From contig CACYLY010000011.1 of the NCBI GenBank assembly GCA_902775355.1, forward strand, positions 1-39,419: a DNA stretch of 39,419 nt, written 5' to 3'. The notes beneath the pieces were generated by a model that was not told the DNA's origin, searched no databases, and was given only the letters and a program-made list of their open reading frames with translations. The position numbers and the translations under genes were made by a program. Numbering within the stretch: position 1 is the first letter of the stretch; every line of letters starts with the position of its first letter. Of this stretch, positions 23,486-31,052 are shown piece by piece. Source of the DNA: Oscillospiraceae bacterium. Lineage in GTDB: Bacteria; Bacillota; Clostridia; Oscillospirales; Oscillospiraceae.

Positions 23486-24184
23486 TCACCTCTCGAATAA
23501 ACGGTCGACCAGCGCGGGGAGCTCCGAAAGGGAGCGGATCTCCGTTTCCGGCACGATGTCCTCCCTGCCGGCCCGACCCTGGGGATTCAGCCAGCAGGTG
23601 TGCATCCCGGAGCGGATGCCGCCCAGGATATCCGAGGTGAGGCTGTCCCCGATCATCAAGGCCCGGCTCGGATCGAAGTCCGGGATCCGGTCAATGCTGC
23701 GGCGGAAGAATTCCTCCGATGGTTTGTCCGCGCCGATCAGCTCGGAAATGAACATGTCTTCAAAAAAGGGCGCGATGCCGGAGCTCTCGATCCGGGCCTC
23801 CTGGACGGCGTAACAACCGTTGGAGGCCAGAAAGAGCCGCGCCTTTCCTTGCAGCTGCCGAAGTATTTCCTCCGCCCCGGGGAGAAAGCGGTGCCCGTCT
23901 CCCAGCAGTTCTTCGTAGCGGCGGCTGACGGACGCGGCGTCGGTCTGGATCCCTTTCTCCGCGAAGAGCAGAGCGAAGCGGCGCACCAGCACCTGCTCCC
24001 GGGTAAGCAGCCCCCGCTCCAGCAGCTCCCACTGGCTGCGGTTGATGTCGCTGTAACGGTCCAGCAGAGTCTGCTCCGGCTCGATCCCCGCCTCCCGGAA
24101 GGCTCTGGAGAGCGCCCGGTGCTCCGCCCAGTGAAAGTCCAGGATGGTATCGTCCAGGTCGAAAAACAGGCAGGGCTTTTTCAT
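23486..24184 (-). CDS. yjjG: YjjG-type HAD pyrimidine nucleotidase
   Basis: The ATG at 24182-24184 overlaps the murF stop by 4 bases, so translation is coupled; a longer frame into murF is not used. 232 residues with HAD motifs DLDDTILDF (D9, D11), LASNG, KP(SEEFF), and GDSLTSDILGG. The order and length fit the YjjG/YfnB family (TIGR02254), which dephosphorylates non-canonical pyrimidine nucleotides in the cytoplasm. The substrate here is inferred only from the family. Confidence 0.87.
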   Translation of the reverse strand: MKKPCLFFDLDDTILDFHWAEHRALSRAFREAGIEPEQTLLDRYSDINRSQWELLERGLLTREQVLVRRFALLFAEKGIQTDAASVSRRYEELLGDGHRFLPGAEEILRQLQGKARLFLASNGCYAVQEARIESSGIAPFFEDMFISELIGADKPSEEFFRRSIDRIPDFDPSRALMIGDSLTSDILGGIRSGMHTCWLNPQGRAGREDIVPETEIRSLSELPALVDRLFER

Positions 24185-25527
24185 AGCTTTTTCAGCGCCT
24201 CCGCCGCTTCCTCGAAGCGCATGCCCCGGGAGGCCTTCACCAGCACCCGGTCCCCGTCCCGGATCAGCTCCGGCAGGGCGCGGATCAGCGCTTCCCTGTC
24301 GGCAAACCAGCGGCCACGCTCTCCCGCGCCGGCGGCGATCTCCGCGCCGAGGGGGCCGGAGCAGAGCACCAGATCCACGCCCTTTGCAGCAGCATAGGCG
24401 CCCACGTCCCGGTGCATTTCCCCGGCCTCGCTGCCCAGCTCCAGCATGTCGCCCAGAATGCAGACATGCCGGCCCGGCAGCTTCACCAGCGAGTCCACCC
24501 CGCATTTCACAGAGTCCGGATTCGCGTTGTAGCTGTCGTCGATCAGGGTGATGCGCCCGGTCTCCGTCACGGCGGAGCGGCGGCCCACAGTCTCATAGGC
24601 GGCGACGCCCCGGGCGATCTCCTCGTCGCTCAGGCCCAGGAGGAAGCCCACCGCGGCTCCCTCCAGGGCGGCGTAGACCATGTGCTGCCCGAAGGCCGGG
24701 ATGCGCACGGGAATGCGCCGCTCCCCGAAGGCGACGGTGCAGGCGGTATGTTCTTCTTCATCCAGCCGGATGTTCAGCGCCCGGATATCGCAGTTCTCCC
24801 CCAGGCCGAAGCTGAGCTTCTTCTGCCTGCAGTCAAGCTCCCGCAGCAGATCGTCGTCCCCGTTTACCAGGACGACGGCGTCCTCCCCCATCTCCTCCAG
24901 CATCTCCGTCTTGGCGCGGAAAACCCCGGCCCGGTCGTGCAGGAATTCCAGATGGGCGTGGCCGATCATGGTGAAGACGGCGATGGTGGGCCGGGCGATC
25001 TTTGCCAGAATACGCATCTCTCCAAAGCCGGAGATGCCCATCTCCACCACGGCGGCCTGGTGCTCCGGCTCGATGCGGGAGACGGTCATGGGCACGCCGA
25101 TCTGGTTGTTGAAATTTTTCTCGGTCTTCAGTACCCGCAAGCGCTGCTCCAGCACCGCGGCGATCATCTCCTTGGCGGAGGTCTTGCCCACGCTGCCTGT
25201 AATGCCGACCAGAGGGATGTTCAGAGTGCTGCGATAGTCGGCGGCGATCTTCTCCAGGGCGGTCTGTACGTCCTCCGCCAGAAGGATGGGCCGCGTCTCC
25301 CCCTCCGGGATCCGCTGGGCCAGACAGCAGGCGGCGCCCCGGTCAAAGGCGGCGGCGATATAGTCGTGCCCGTCGGCGTTTTCTCCCTTGTAGGCCACGA
25401 AGAGGTCTCCGGGCTGAACGGCCCGGCTGTCGATCACCACCCGGCCCAGCTCCGCATCTGGATCATAAGCGCCGCAGAGCCTGCCGCCGCAGGCTTTCGC
25501 CGCGCGCAAAAGCGTCATATTCTTCAA
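24181..25527 (-). CDS. murF: UDP-N-acetylmuramoyl-tripeptide--D-alanyl-D-alanine ligase
   Basis: MurF adds the D-Ala-D-Ala made by Ddl (14434-15507) to the UDP-MurNAc tripeptide. Of about 448 residues, the N-terminal domain ends near 95 (VIDSRAVQPGDLFVAYKGENADGHDY). The central domain has the P-loop GITGSVGKTSAKEM, the KNFNNQIGVP segment and EMGISGFGEM; the C-terminal domain has IDDSYNANPDS. The TTG at 25525-25527 is taken as start because GGGAGG lies 7 bases before it; the ATG at 25516-25518 is too far from this site. It is first in the operon murF-yjjG-mgtC-mgtC and has a clear promoter. Confidence 0.95.
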   Translation of the reverse strand: MKNMTLLRAAKACGGRLCGAYDPDAELGRVVIDSRAVQPGDLFVAYKGENADGHDYIAAAFDRGAACCLAQRIPEGETRPILLAEDVQTALEKIAADYRSTLNIPLVGITGSVGKTSAKEMIAAVLEQRLRVLKTEKNFNNQIGVPMTVSRIEPEHQAAVVEMGISGFGEMRILAKIARPTIAVFTMIGHAHLEFLHDRAGVFRAKTEMLEEMGEDAVVLVNGDDDLLRELDCRQKKLSFGLGENCDIRALNIRLDEEEHTACTVAFGERRIPVRIPAFGQHMVYAALEGAAVGFLLGLSDEEIARGVAAYETVGRRSAVTETGRITLIDDSYNANPDSVKCGVDSLVKLPGRHVCILGDMLELGSEAGEMHRDVGAYAAAKGVDLVLCSGPLGAEIAAGAGERGRWFADREALIRALPELIRDGDRVLVKASRGMRFEEAAEALKKL

Positions 25528-25571
25528 AGCGCCACCTCCCAAAGCTGCGACAATGACATCAATTCAGCGCG

Positions 25572-25600
25572 AGTATATCATATGTCCGCAGAACATGCAA
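25572..25600 (-). promoter_or_regulatory. Promoter of the murF operon
   Basis: On the minus strand TTGCAT (25600-25595), 17 bases and TATACT (25577-25572), about 45 bases before the murF start. Confidence 0.7.
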
Positions 25601-25630
25601 AAGAATTCCTGTTGTTTCTGAAAAAAAGTC

Positions 25631-25659
25631 GTGCAATCGGAGAATATCTATGCTATACT
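25631..25659 (+). promoter_or_regulatory. Extended -10 promoter of the exonuclease gene
   Basis: TGCTATACT (25651-25659) is an extended -10. The -35 position (25631-25636, GTGCAA) is poor, as is usual for this class. The start codon is 36 bases downstream. Confidence 0.6.
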
Positions 25660-25694
25660 GTTCCGAGTAAAATCTAGACGAAGAGGATTGTTTT

Positions 25695-26690
25695 ATGAAT
25701 TACGTTGTGGTGGATCTGGAGTGGAATCAGGCCATGAGCTCCAAATCCTCCGTTTTCAATAAGCTCCCCATCCATCTGCGGGGAGAGATCATCGAGATCG
25801 GCGCCGTGAAGCTGGACGAAAACATGCGTCCGACCGAAGAATTTACCATTGACGTCAAGCCTGTATATTTCCGTCGGATGCATTACAAGGTGAAGAAGAT
25901 CACCGGCTTTGACAAGGAACGTCTCTCCCGGGGCTTCAGCTTTCCCGAGGCGCTGGCCCGTTTCAGGGAGTGGTGCGGAGACGGCGTCACCTTCCTGACC
26001 TGGGGCTGCGATGACCAGGGGATCCTGGAGCAGAACATCATCATCCACGATCTGGACTGGGACTGGATCAGCGGCTGGGTCAATCTGCAGCTGATTTACA
26101 ATCTGCAGACCGGCGGGGACAAGAATCAGAAGTCCCTGGCCAGCGCCATGGAGCACTTCGAGATCGAGCAGACCCGCATCGCCCACGACGCGCTGGGGGA
26201 CGCGTACAACACCGCTCTGGTGAGCACCCACCTGGATATGAAGGAGGGGCTGCGCCTCTATCCCGACGCGGCCCGGATCCTGGCCTCCCGCATGCCCAAC
26301 TACAAGCCCGCCGAGGAAAACAGCGGGCCCGAGGCTCTCTTCCACGAGAGCAGCGAGGGCTTTGAGAGCAAAGCCGCCGCCTTTGCGGATGAGCGGCTCA
26401 GCAATATCCCCTGCCCCGTCTGCGGTCAGCCTCTGGTGGGAACCCGCTGGGTCAATCAGGGCGATCAGCGCTATATGAATCTCTTCAGCTGCGCCGAGCA
26501 CGGGTCTTTCCTGGCCCGGGTCCGCTTCCGCAAGGATCCGGTAAACGGCAGCTGGACCGCAAACCGCCTGCTCTATGAGGCGGACGAGGAGCTGCAGGAC
26601 TTTTACAAGAGCAAGGCCAGCCAGTCCCGCCGCCGGGGGCGCAGCCACGGCAACCGGAAAAACCGCTCGTCCAACAAGCAGCCGATATAA
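25695..26690 (+). CDS. DnaQ-like 3'-5' exonuclease with C-terminal zinc ribbon
   Basis: The 331-residue protein starts NYVVVDLEWNQ with the metal ligands D7 and E9 of Exo I, has an Exo II acid pair D106/D107, and Exo III as H164-D165-ALG-D169, the DEDDh set. This is the KapD-like or sporulation-inhibitor-like exonuclease group. Unlike plain 180-residue members it continues with a linker, a zinc ribbon (IPCPVCGQPL...LFSCAEHG, about 238-275) and a tail of Arg, Lys, Ser and Asn (about 305-331), both likely for RNA or DNA binding. The substrate is unknown. It is monocistronic: promoter at 25631, terminator at 26698. Confidence 0.85.
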   Translation: MNYVVVDLEWNQAMSSKSSVFNKLPIHLRGEIIEIGAVKLDENMRPTEEFTIDVKPVYFRRMHYKVKKITGFDKERLSRGFSFPEALARFREWCGDGVTFLTWGCDDQGILEQNIIIHDLDWDWISGWVNLQLIYNLQTGGDKNQKSLASAMEHFEIEQTRIAHDALGDAYNTALVSTHLDMKEGLRLYPDAARILASRMPNYKPAEENSGPEALFHESSEGFESKAAAFADERLSNIPCPVCGQPLVGTRWVNQGDQRYMNLFSCAEHGSFLARVRFRKDPVNGSWTANRLLYEADEELQDFYKSKASQSRRRGRSHGNRKNRSSNKQPI

Positions 26691-26697
26691 AAAGATT

Positions 26698-26721
26698 CGG
26701 AGGAAGCAAACGCTTCCTCCG
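26698..26721 (+). terminator. Intrinsic terminator; copy 1 of a repeated hairpin
   Basis: CGGAGGAAGC-AAAC-GCTTCCTCCG followed by seven T. The same hairpin recurs at 27869-27890 and 28049-28072. Confidence 0.93.
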
Positions 26722-26822
26722 TTTTTTTCGATCCCTCAGGCCGCGCTTTCCGGCGGTATGCAGCTCCCGCCGTGTTTCTGCGCGCGAAGCGGGCCTCCGG
26801 TTTCCGCCCGAGCGGACCCGCC

Positions 26823-27707
26823 TCATCTGTAAAACTCGATCTCGTAGCAATAACGCCGTTTTTCCCCGCTTTCCAGGCGCTCCATCCCGTTTTTCTCCTC
26901 CAGCGTACCGGCGAAGCCGGCCTCGTCCGTCCGGCCGTACCAGGGCTCCAGGCAGATAAAGGGCCCTTTAGGATTCGCCCAGACCGCCAGGAAGGGAAAG
27001 CCCGGGCAGCGGAGGCTGATCCAGGGGCTCCCGTCGGGCGCGGCGATCCCCACCTCGTCGATCCCCTGCCGCTCGAAGATCCAGGTATCGGGGATGTTTT
27101 CCAGATACGGCGCGTCGCCGCAGGTCAGGGACAGGGTGTGGGTCTGTTCCGGCAGGGCGAAGCCCGCCGCGTCCGCCTGATAATAGCGCAGCGTATCCTT
27201 CCCCGGGAAGCGCAGGAGGCAATCCTCCTTCCGTGCGCCCTCCGGCATCAGAAAGCCCGGGTGTCCGCCGATGGAATAGAGCATGGGCTCTTCGCCGCGG
27301 TTTTCAACCGTCCATTCGATCCGCAGCAGCCTGGGACGCGCCGCGTCCGCACTGTGCCGCACCGTCAGGCAGAAGTCCCAGGGGTAGATCCTTCGCGTCT
27401 CCTCAGAAGCGCAGAGGCGATGCTCCACCGCTGCGGCGCTCTCTTCGGTGCAGGTAAAAACCAGATCCCGGGCAAAGCCGTGCTGGGTCTTCATGGGCCA
27501 CTCCCGTCCGCCGCTGCGGTACTTTCCTTCCGTCACCTTTCCCACAAAGGGAAACAGGATGGGCGCATGCCGGTTCCACACGCCGGGATCTGCCGTCCAG
27601 ATCCGTTCTCTTCCGCTCTCCTTGTCGATCACGCTGCAAAGCTCCGCCCCGGCGTCGGCGATCGCAACGCGCAGGCAGTCCGTCTCCAGAACATGGGTAT
27701 TTGGCAT
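26823..27707 (-). CDS. Aldose 1-epimerase family protein (LacX-like)
   Basis: The 294-residue protein has the galactose mutarotase beta-sandwich pattern: 'NRHAPILFPFVGKV', QHGFARD (H76), GGHPGF with the second catalytic-type His, and CLEPWYGRTD with the conserved Glu. The WxRHAPxLFPxVG element is typical of the LacX/YeaD branch rather than true GalM, so it may act on sugar phosphates or other hexoses. A GGAGGAG site precedes the ATG. No sugar operon is near, so the substrate cannot be given. Confidence 0.88.
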   Translation of the reverse strand: MPNTHVLETDCLRVAIADAGAELCSVIDKESGRERIWTADPGVWNRHAPILFPFVGKVTEGKYRSGGREWPMKTQHGFARDLVFTCTEESAAAVEHRLCASEETRRIYPWDFCLTVRHSADAARPRLLRIEWTVENRGEEPMLYSIGGHPGFLMPEGARKEDCLLRFPGKDTLRYYQADAAGFALPEQTHTLSLTCGDAPYLENIPDTWIFERQGIDEVGIAAPDGSPWISLRCPGFPFLAVWANPKGPFICLEPWYGRTDEAGFAGTLEEKNGMERLESGEKRRYCYEIEFYR

Positions 27708-27868
27708 GCTGTACTCCTCCAGTCCGGGATTTTCCCGCGTTTTCCGTCGACTCCATTGTAATCCCGGAAGTCCACAAACGCAATATTTTATTCTTCGCAG
27801 ATAAGCCGATCCCGAGGATCGTTCCGGAAAGGCAGTTCGGGACGTTTCCGTAGGTAGAAACAGACAAG

Positions 27869-27890
27869 GGAGGAAGCAAACGCTTCCTCC
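27869..27890. repeat. Repeated hairpin GGAGGAAGC, copy 2
   Basis: GGAGGAAGC-AAAC-GCTTCCTCC, identical in stem and loop to the terminator at 26698-26721 but without a T tract, so not a terminator by itself. The gap 27708-28077 holds no gene, only this, the element 27919-28021 and copy 3. Confidence 0.75.
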
Positions 27891-27918
27891 GGGCAGACTG
27901 TAGACAAAGTGGACTTAC

Positions 27919-28021
27919 TGTCATCCTGAGCGAACGAAGCGAAGTCGAAGGATCTAAAAGGGCCGTGTTTACCAAGACTTTAGATCTTTCGGCTCCGGCT
28001 TCGCCTCCGCTCAAGATGACA
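27919..28021. repeat. MITE-like inverted repeat element, about 103 bp
   Basis: The ends are TGTCATCCTGAGCG and CGCTCAAGATGACA. About 40 bases on each side pair imperfectly, up to GGATCTAAA and TTTAGATC near the centre, so the whole element folds into one long hairpin. A half copy of this family occurs at 207-224. No transposase is present; it would be moved in trans, if at all. Confidence 0.8.
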
Positions 28022-28048
28022 ATTTTTCAGGTTTCTCAACACATTGAA

Positions 28049-28072
28049 CGGAGGAAGCAAGCGCTTCCTCCG
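28049..28072. terminator. Repeated hairpin GGAGGAAGC, copy 3, downstream of the XRE gene
   Basis: CGGAGGAAGC-AAGC-GCTTCCTCCG, with TGTTTTTA on the plus side. It lies 5 bp beyond the stop of the minus-strand XRE gene. The T tract is on the wrong strand for that gene, so efficiency for it is doubtful. Confidence 0.6.
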
Positions 28073-28077
28073 TGTTT

Positions 28078-29106
28078 TTATTCTTCGTCCTCTTCCCCGT
28101 CTTGGCGGTTCTGCCATTTCTTCTGGAACTTCATGCCAAAGCGGGTGGCTTTCTCGACGGCCTCGGAGATCTGTTTTCCCAGTTTTTCGCCGAAATCGTC
28201 CAAGTCAAAGGAGAAGTTGAAGGCGTCCCCTTCCTCCTCGTCCTCATCGTCGGAGCGTGAAGCGCGGCCCCGCGTATGTTCCTCGGCCTCTTCACAGTAC
28301 ACGGATACGCCGGCTCTGACATTTCCGCCCACGTCGTCGCAGTTCACATTGCCGCCCGCGCTTACGCTGCCATCAACATCTCCGGCCTTCACGTTGCCGC
28401 CGGCCTTTACATTGCCTTCCACATCGCCGCAGCTGACGCTTCCTCCCGCGTTGAGGTTGCCGCTCACGTCGCCGCATTTGATCCCGGTCCCGGCGCAGAC
28501 GTCTCCGTCCACATCGCCGCAGTCCACGCCGGTACCCGCGTCCACGCTGCCGCTTACGTCGCTGCAGGAGACGCTCTCCCCTGCGCTGACGTTTCCGCCC
28601 ACGTCGCCGTCGATCTCAACGGAGAAGTCGCTGTGGATATTCTGGGCTTTTCCCTCGTACTCAAACACAAAATGCTTTTTCGCCTGCTCCAGGTTCACAT
28701 CTCCCGCCAGATAACCCACCAGCTCGTGGCCGTGAAACAGCACGGCGTAAAAGGTGTCGTCATCCGGCCAGGGGAAGGCTCCGGGGATCGGTTGCTCGCG
28801 CACCGGCTCAAAGACCGGCTCCAGCGCCGTCTCCGGGAGCACGGGCAGCACCTGTGCTTCCTCCGCGGGATTCTCCTTCAATTCTTCATCGGGAAGCTCC
28901 AGCGGCTGCCGGCCCAGGAGCTGATCCACACTGACGGAAAAGAGATCGGCCAGCAGCGGCAGGGTGGACAGATCCGGACTGGAGATGCCGTTTTCCCACT
29001 TGCTCACTGCCTGAAAGGTAATGCCCAGCGCATTGGCCAGCTGCTCCTGGGTCATGCCGTGCTCCTTGCGGAGCCGCATAATGATCGTTCCGATGGATTC
29101 GTTCAT
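28078..29106 (-). CDS. XRE-type regulator fused to a cysteine-ladder repeat domain
   Basis: Residues 5-62 are an XRE/Cro helix-turn-helix (LRKEHGMTQEQLANALGITFQAVSKWENG), so it should bind DNA. A Pro/Glu linker and a beta-rich stretch (FYAVLFHGHELVGYLAGDVN, about 117-140) follow. From about 170 to 265 come six full copies and a part copy of a 15-residue unit, x-A-G-x-x-V-x-C-x-D-V-x-G-x-V (for example DAGTGVDCGDVDGDV). This predicts a short right-handed beta-helix with a ladder of cysteines, one lost in copy five. The end is acidic (SDDEDEEEGD) then helical. Similar HTH-repeat proteins exist in Clostridia, with no proven role; signal binding, metal binding or polymer formation are possible. 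TTGGCA and a weak TACGCT lie upstream. Confidence 0.85.
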   Translation of the reverse strand: MNESIGTIIMRLRKEHGMTQEQLANALGITFQAVSKWENGISSPDLSTLPLLADLFSVSVDQLLGRQPLELPDEELKENPAEEAQVLPVLPETALEPVFEPVREQPIPGAFPWPDDDTFYAVLFHGHELVGYLAGDVNLEQAKKHFVFEYEGKAQNIHSDFSVEIDGDVGGNVSAGESVSCSDVSGSVDAGTGVDCGDVDGDVCAGTGIKCGDVSGNLNAGGSVSCGDVEGNVKAGGNVKAGDVDGSVSAGGNVNCDDVGGNVRAGVSVYCEEAEEHTRGRASRSDDEDEEEGDAFNFSFDLDDFGEKLGKQISEAVEKATRFGMKFQKKWQNRQDGEEDEE

Positions 29107-29210
29107 GTTTGTATCCTCCTGTCTTTTTCAGGCTGCGCGCCGCCCTTGTTCGCCCAAAGCGTAGCAGGAAAAAGCCCGCTTTGCCAATAACCTGTTCGTT
29201 GAATCGCGGC

Positions 29211-29229
29211 ACTCAACCGTTGGTTGAGT
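29211..29229. promoter_or_regulatory. Palindrome upstream of the XRE gene, candidate operator
   Basis: ACTCAACC-GTT-GGTTGAGT, perfect 8-bp arms. It lies about 105 bp upstream of the XRE start codon and beyond its likely promoter. No T tract follows, so it is not a terminator. It could be an operator for the XRE protein itself. Confidence 0.45.
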
Positions 29230-29240
29230 CGATTTCTGTG

Positions 29241-29268
29241 AAAAAGCCTTCCCACAGGCGGGAAGGCT
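29241..29268 (-). terminator. Terminator of the nusA/infB-ribF operon
   Basis: On the minus strand AGCCTTCCC-GCCTGT-GGGAAGGCT (29268 to 29245) followed by TTTTT, 8 bases beyond the ribF stop. Confidence 0.9.
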
Positions 29269-29276
29269 CTTGTTTT

Positions 29277-30179
29277 TCAGGGATGTGCGGTAAAATAGGC
29301 TTTTGCCGCCTCCGCGTCCCGGTGGATCTGCCGGGACAAGGCCTCGAAGCTCTCAAACTTGATCTCCTCCCGCAGGAAGGCGTAGAACTCCACGCGGGCC
29401 TGGCGGCCGTAGAGATTGCCGGAGTAGTCCAGCAGGTGGCTCTCCACGCTGACCCGCTCGTCCTGGCTCACCGTGGGGCGAACGCCCACGTTGGTGACGG
29501 CGATGTAATTCTCGCCGCTCTCCAGGAAGACCTTGGAGGCGTAGACCCCATGGCGGGGCACCACCACCCCGTGGGGGAAGAACATGTTGATGGTGGGCGT
29601 ACCCAGCTTCCGGCCCAGATGATAGCCGGAGTGGACCGTGTCCGCCAGAGTGTGGGGGTGGCCCAGCCAGCGGTTGGCCTCCTCGATCTGCCCGGCGGCG
29701 ATCAGCTCCCGGATGTGGGTGGAGCTGACGATCTGCCCGTCCAGCATCACCGGCGGGATCACGTCGCAGCCCAGGCCGTGCTCGGCGCAGTAGTCCCGCA
29801 GCCGTGCCGCCGTGCCCAGGCCCTTGTAGCCGAAACAGAAGTCGTGTCCCACCACGATGTGGCAGATCTGGAGATCCCGGATCAGGTCCTCCAGAAAATC
29901 CCGCCAGTCCATCTGCATGACATGGCGGTTGAAGTGGATGAACACCACGTTCTCAATGCCGTAGCAGCGGCGGATGATCTCCTCCCGGCCAATGGCGCTG
30001 TTGATGAGAGGGACCTCCCTGCCGAAGACCAGGGTGTCCGGGTGCACGTCAAAGCTCAGCACCGAGGGCATGGCTCTCAGTTCTGCGGCCCGCTGTTTGG
30101 TACGCTTCATCAGCTCCCCGTGGCCGATATGGACCCCGTCGAAAAAGCCCAGGGCGATGACTCTCTTTTGTTCTTCCAT
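29277..30179 (-). CDS. ribF: Bifunctional riboflavin kinase/FAD synthetase
   Basis: Makes FMN from riboflavin and FAD from FMN. The N-terminal adenylyltransferase has GFFDGVHIGH (11-20), 'VLSFDVHPD', the VVGHDFCFGYKGLG segment and SSTHIRELIAAG. The C-terminal flavokinase (about 180-300) has GRKLGTPTINM, the loop GVYASKVF, NVGVRPTV and VESHLLDY. Full length at 300 residues. It is the last gene of the nusA operon, three bases after truB. It makes the ligand sensed by the riboswitch of ribU at 10063-10170. Confidence 0.95.
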   Translation of the reverse strand: MEEQKRVIALGFFDGVHIGHGELMKRTKQRAAELRAMPSVLSFDVHPDTLVFGREVPLINSAIGREEIIRRCYGIENVVFIHFNRHVMQMDWRDFLEDLIRDLQICHIVVGHDFCFGYKGLGTAARLRDYCAEHGLGCDVIPPVMLDGQIVSSTHIRELIAAGQIEEANRWLGHPHTLADTVHSGYHLGRKLGTPTINMFFPHGVVVPRHGVYASKVFLESGENYIAVTNVGVRPTVSQDERVSVESHLLDYSGNLYGRQARVEFYAFLREEIKFESFEALSRQIHRDAEAAKAYFTAHP

Positions 30180-30182
30180 GCC

Positions 30183-31052
30183 TCAAACCTCGAAAAAGCT
30201 CTTGATGCTGCGCAGTTCGCCGCTCCGCAGCCGGCCCAGGGCGAGGAAGTGTCCCGCCGGGCCGTAAACGCGATAATCCCCGTCCGGTGCAGAAACGGCA
30301 AAGGCGGCGCCGGTACGGATCCGTTTTTCCGCGGCGGCGTCCGCGCGCAGCGCCGGATAAACTGCGAACAGCCTGTCCACCGGCAGGAGCAGCGACGCCG
30401 CCTCTCCCCTGTCCGCGGACTCCTGGACCTGGTTCAGCGTATACGCGTCCTCCAGGCGGAAATCCCCGGCCCGGGTCCGGCGCAGGGCGCTCATGCAGCC
30501 GCCGCAGCCCAGCCTCTCCCCGATGTCGTGGCAGAGGCTGCGAATGTAGGTGCCCTTGGAACAGGTGACGTCCAGCAGGATATCCTCCCCCTCCCGGCCC
30601 AGATACCGCAGCTCCGCGATATGGACCGGCCGGGGCTTCCGCTCCACGGCGCCGCCCCGCCGGGCGATCTCATAGAGCTTTTTGCCCCCCACCTTGATGG
30701 CGGAGTACATGGGCGGGATCTGCAGAATGTCCCCCCGAAAGGCGGAAAGCACCTGCTCCAGCTCCGCGTCGGAAACCGCTCTCGGCTCTCCGCCGATGGG
30801 ATTTCCGGTAATGTCCTGGGTATCGGTGTCAAGGCCCAGGCGCAGGGAGGCCAGGTATTGCTTCTCATGGCTCTCCGCGAACTCCACCGCTCGGGTGGCC
30901 CGGCCCACAAAAACCGCCAGCAGCCCCGTGGCCATGGGGTCCAGGGTGCCGGAGTGGCCGATGCGCCGCTCGTGCAGGATGCCCCGGAGCTTGGCGACCA
31001 CGTCGCTGCTGGTCCAGTCGCTGGGCTTGTCGATGAGCAGGATGCCGTTCAT
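30183..31052 (-). CDS. truB: tRNA pseudouridine(55) synthase
   Basis: Modifies U55 in the T loop of tRNAs. The ATG at 31050-31052 overlaps the nrnA stop by 4 bases and follows GAGGT. Motifs: GILLIDKPSDWTSSDVV, the catalytic GHSGTLDPMATGLL with D38, KQYLASLRLGLDTDTQDITG, and the C-terminal KGTYIRSLCHDIGERLGCGG. 289 residues, of normal length. Confidence 0.95.
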   Translation of the reverse strand: MNGILLIDKPSDWTSSDVVAKLRGILHERRIGHSGTLDPMATGLLAVFVGRATRAVEFAESHEKQYLASLRLGLDTDTQDITGNPIGGEPRAVSDAELEQVLSAFRGDILQIPPMYSAIKVGGKKLYEIARRGGAVERKPRPVHIAELRYLGREGEDILLDVTCSKGTYIRSLCHDIGERLGCGGCMSALRRTRAGDFRLEDAYTLNQVQESADRGEAASLLLPVDRLFAVYPALRADAAAEKRIRTGAAFAVSAPDGDYRVYGPAGHFLALGRLRSGELRSIKSFFEV

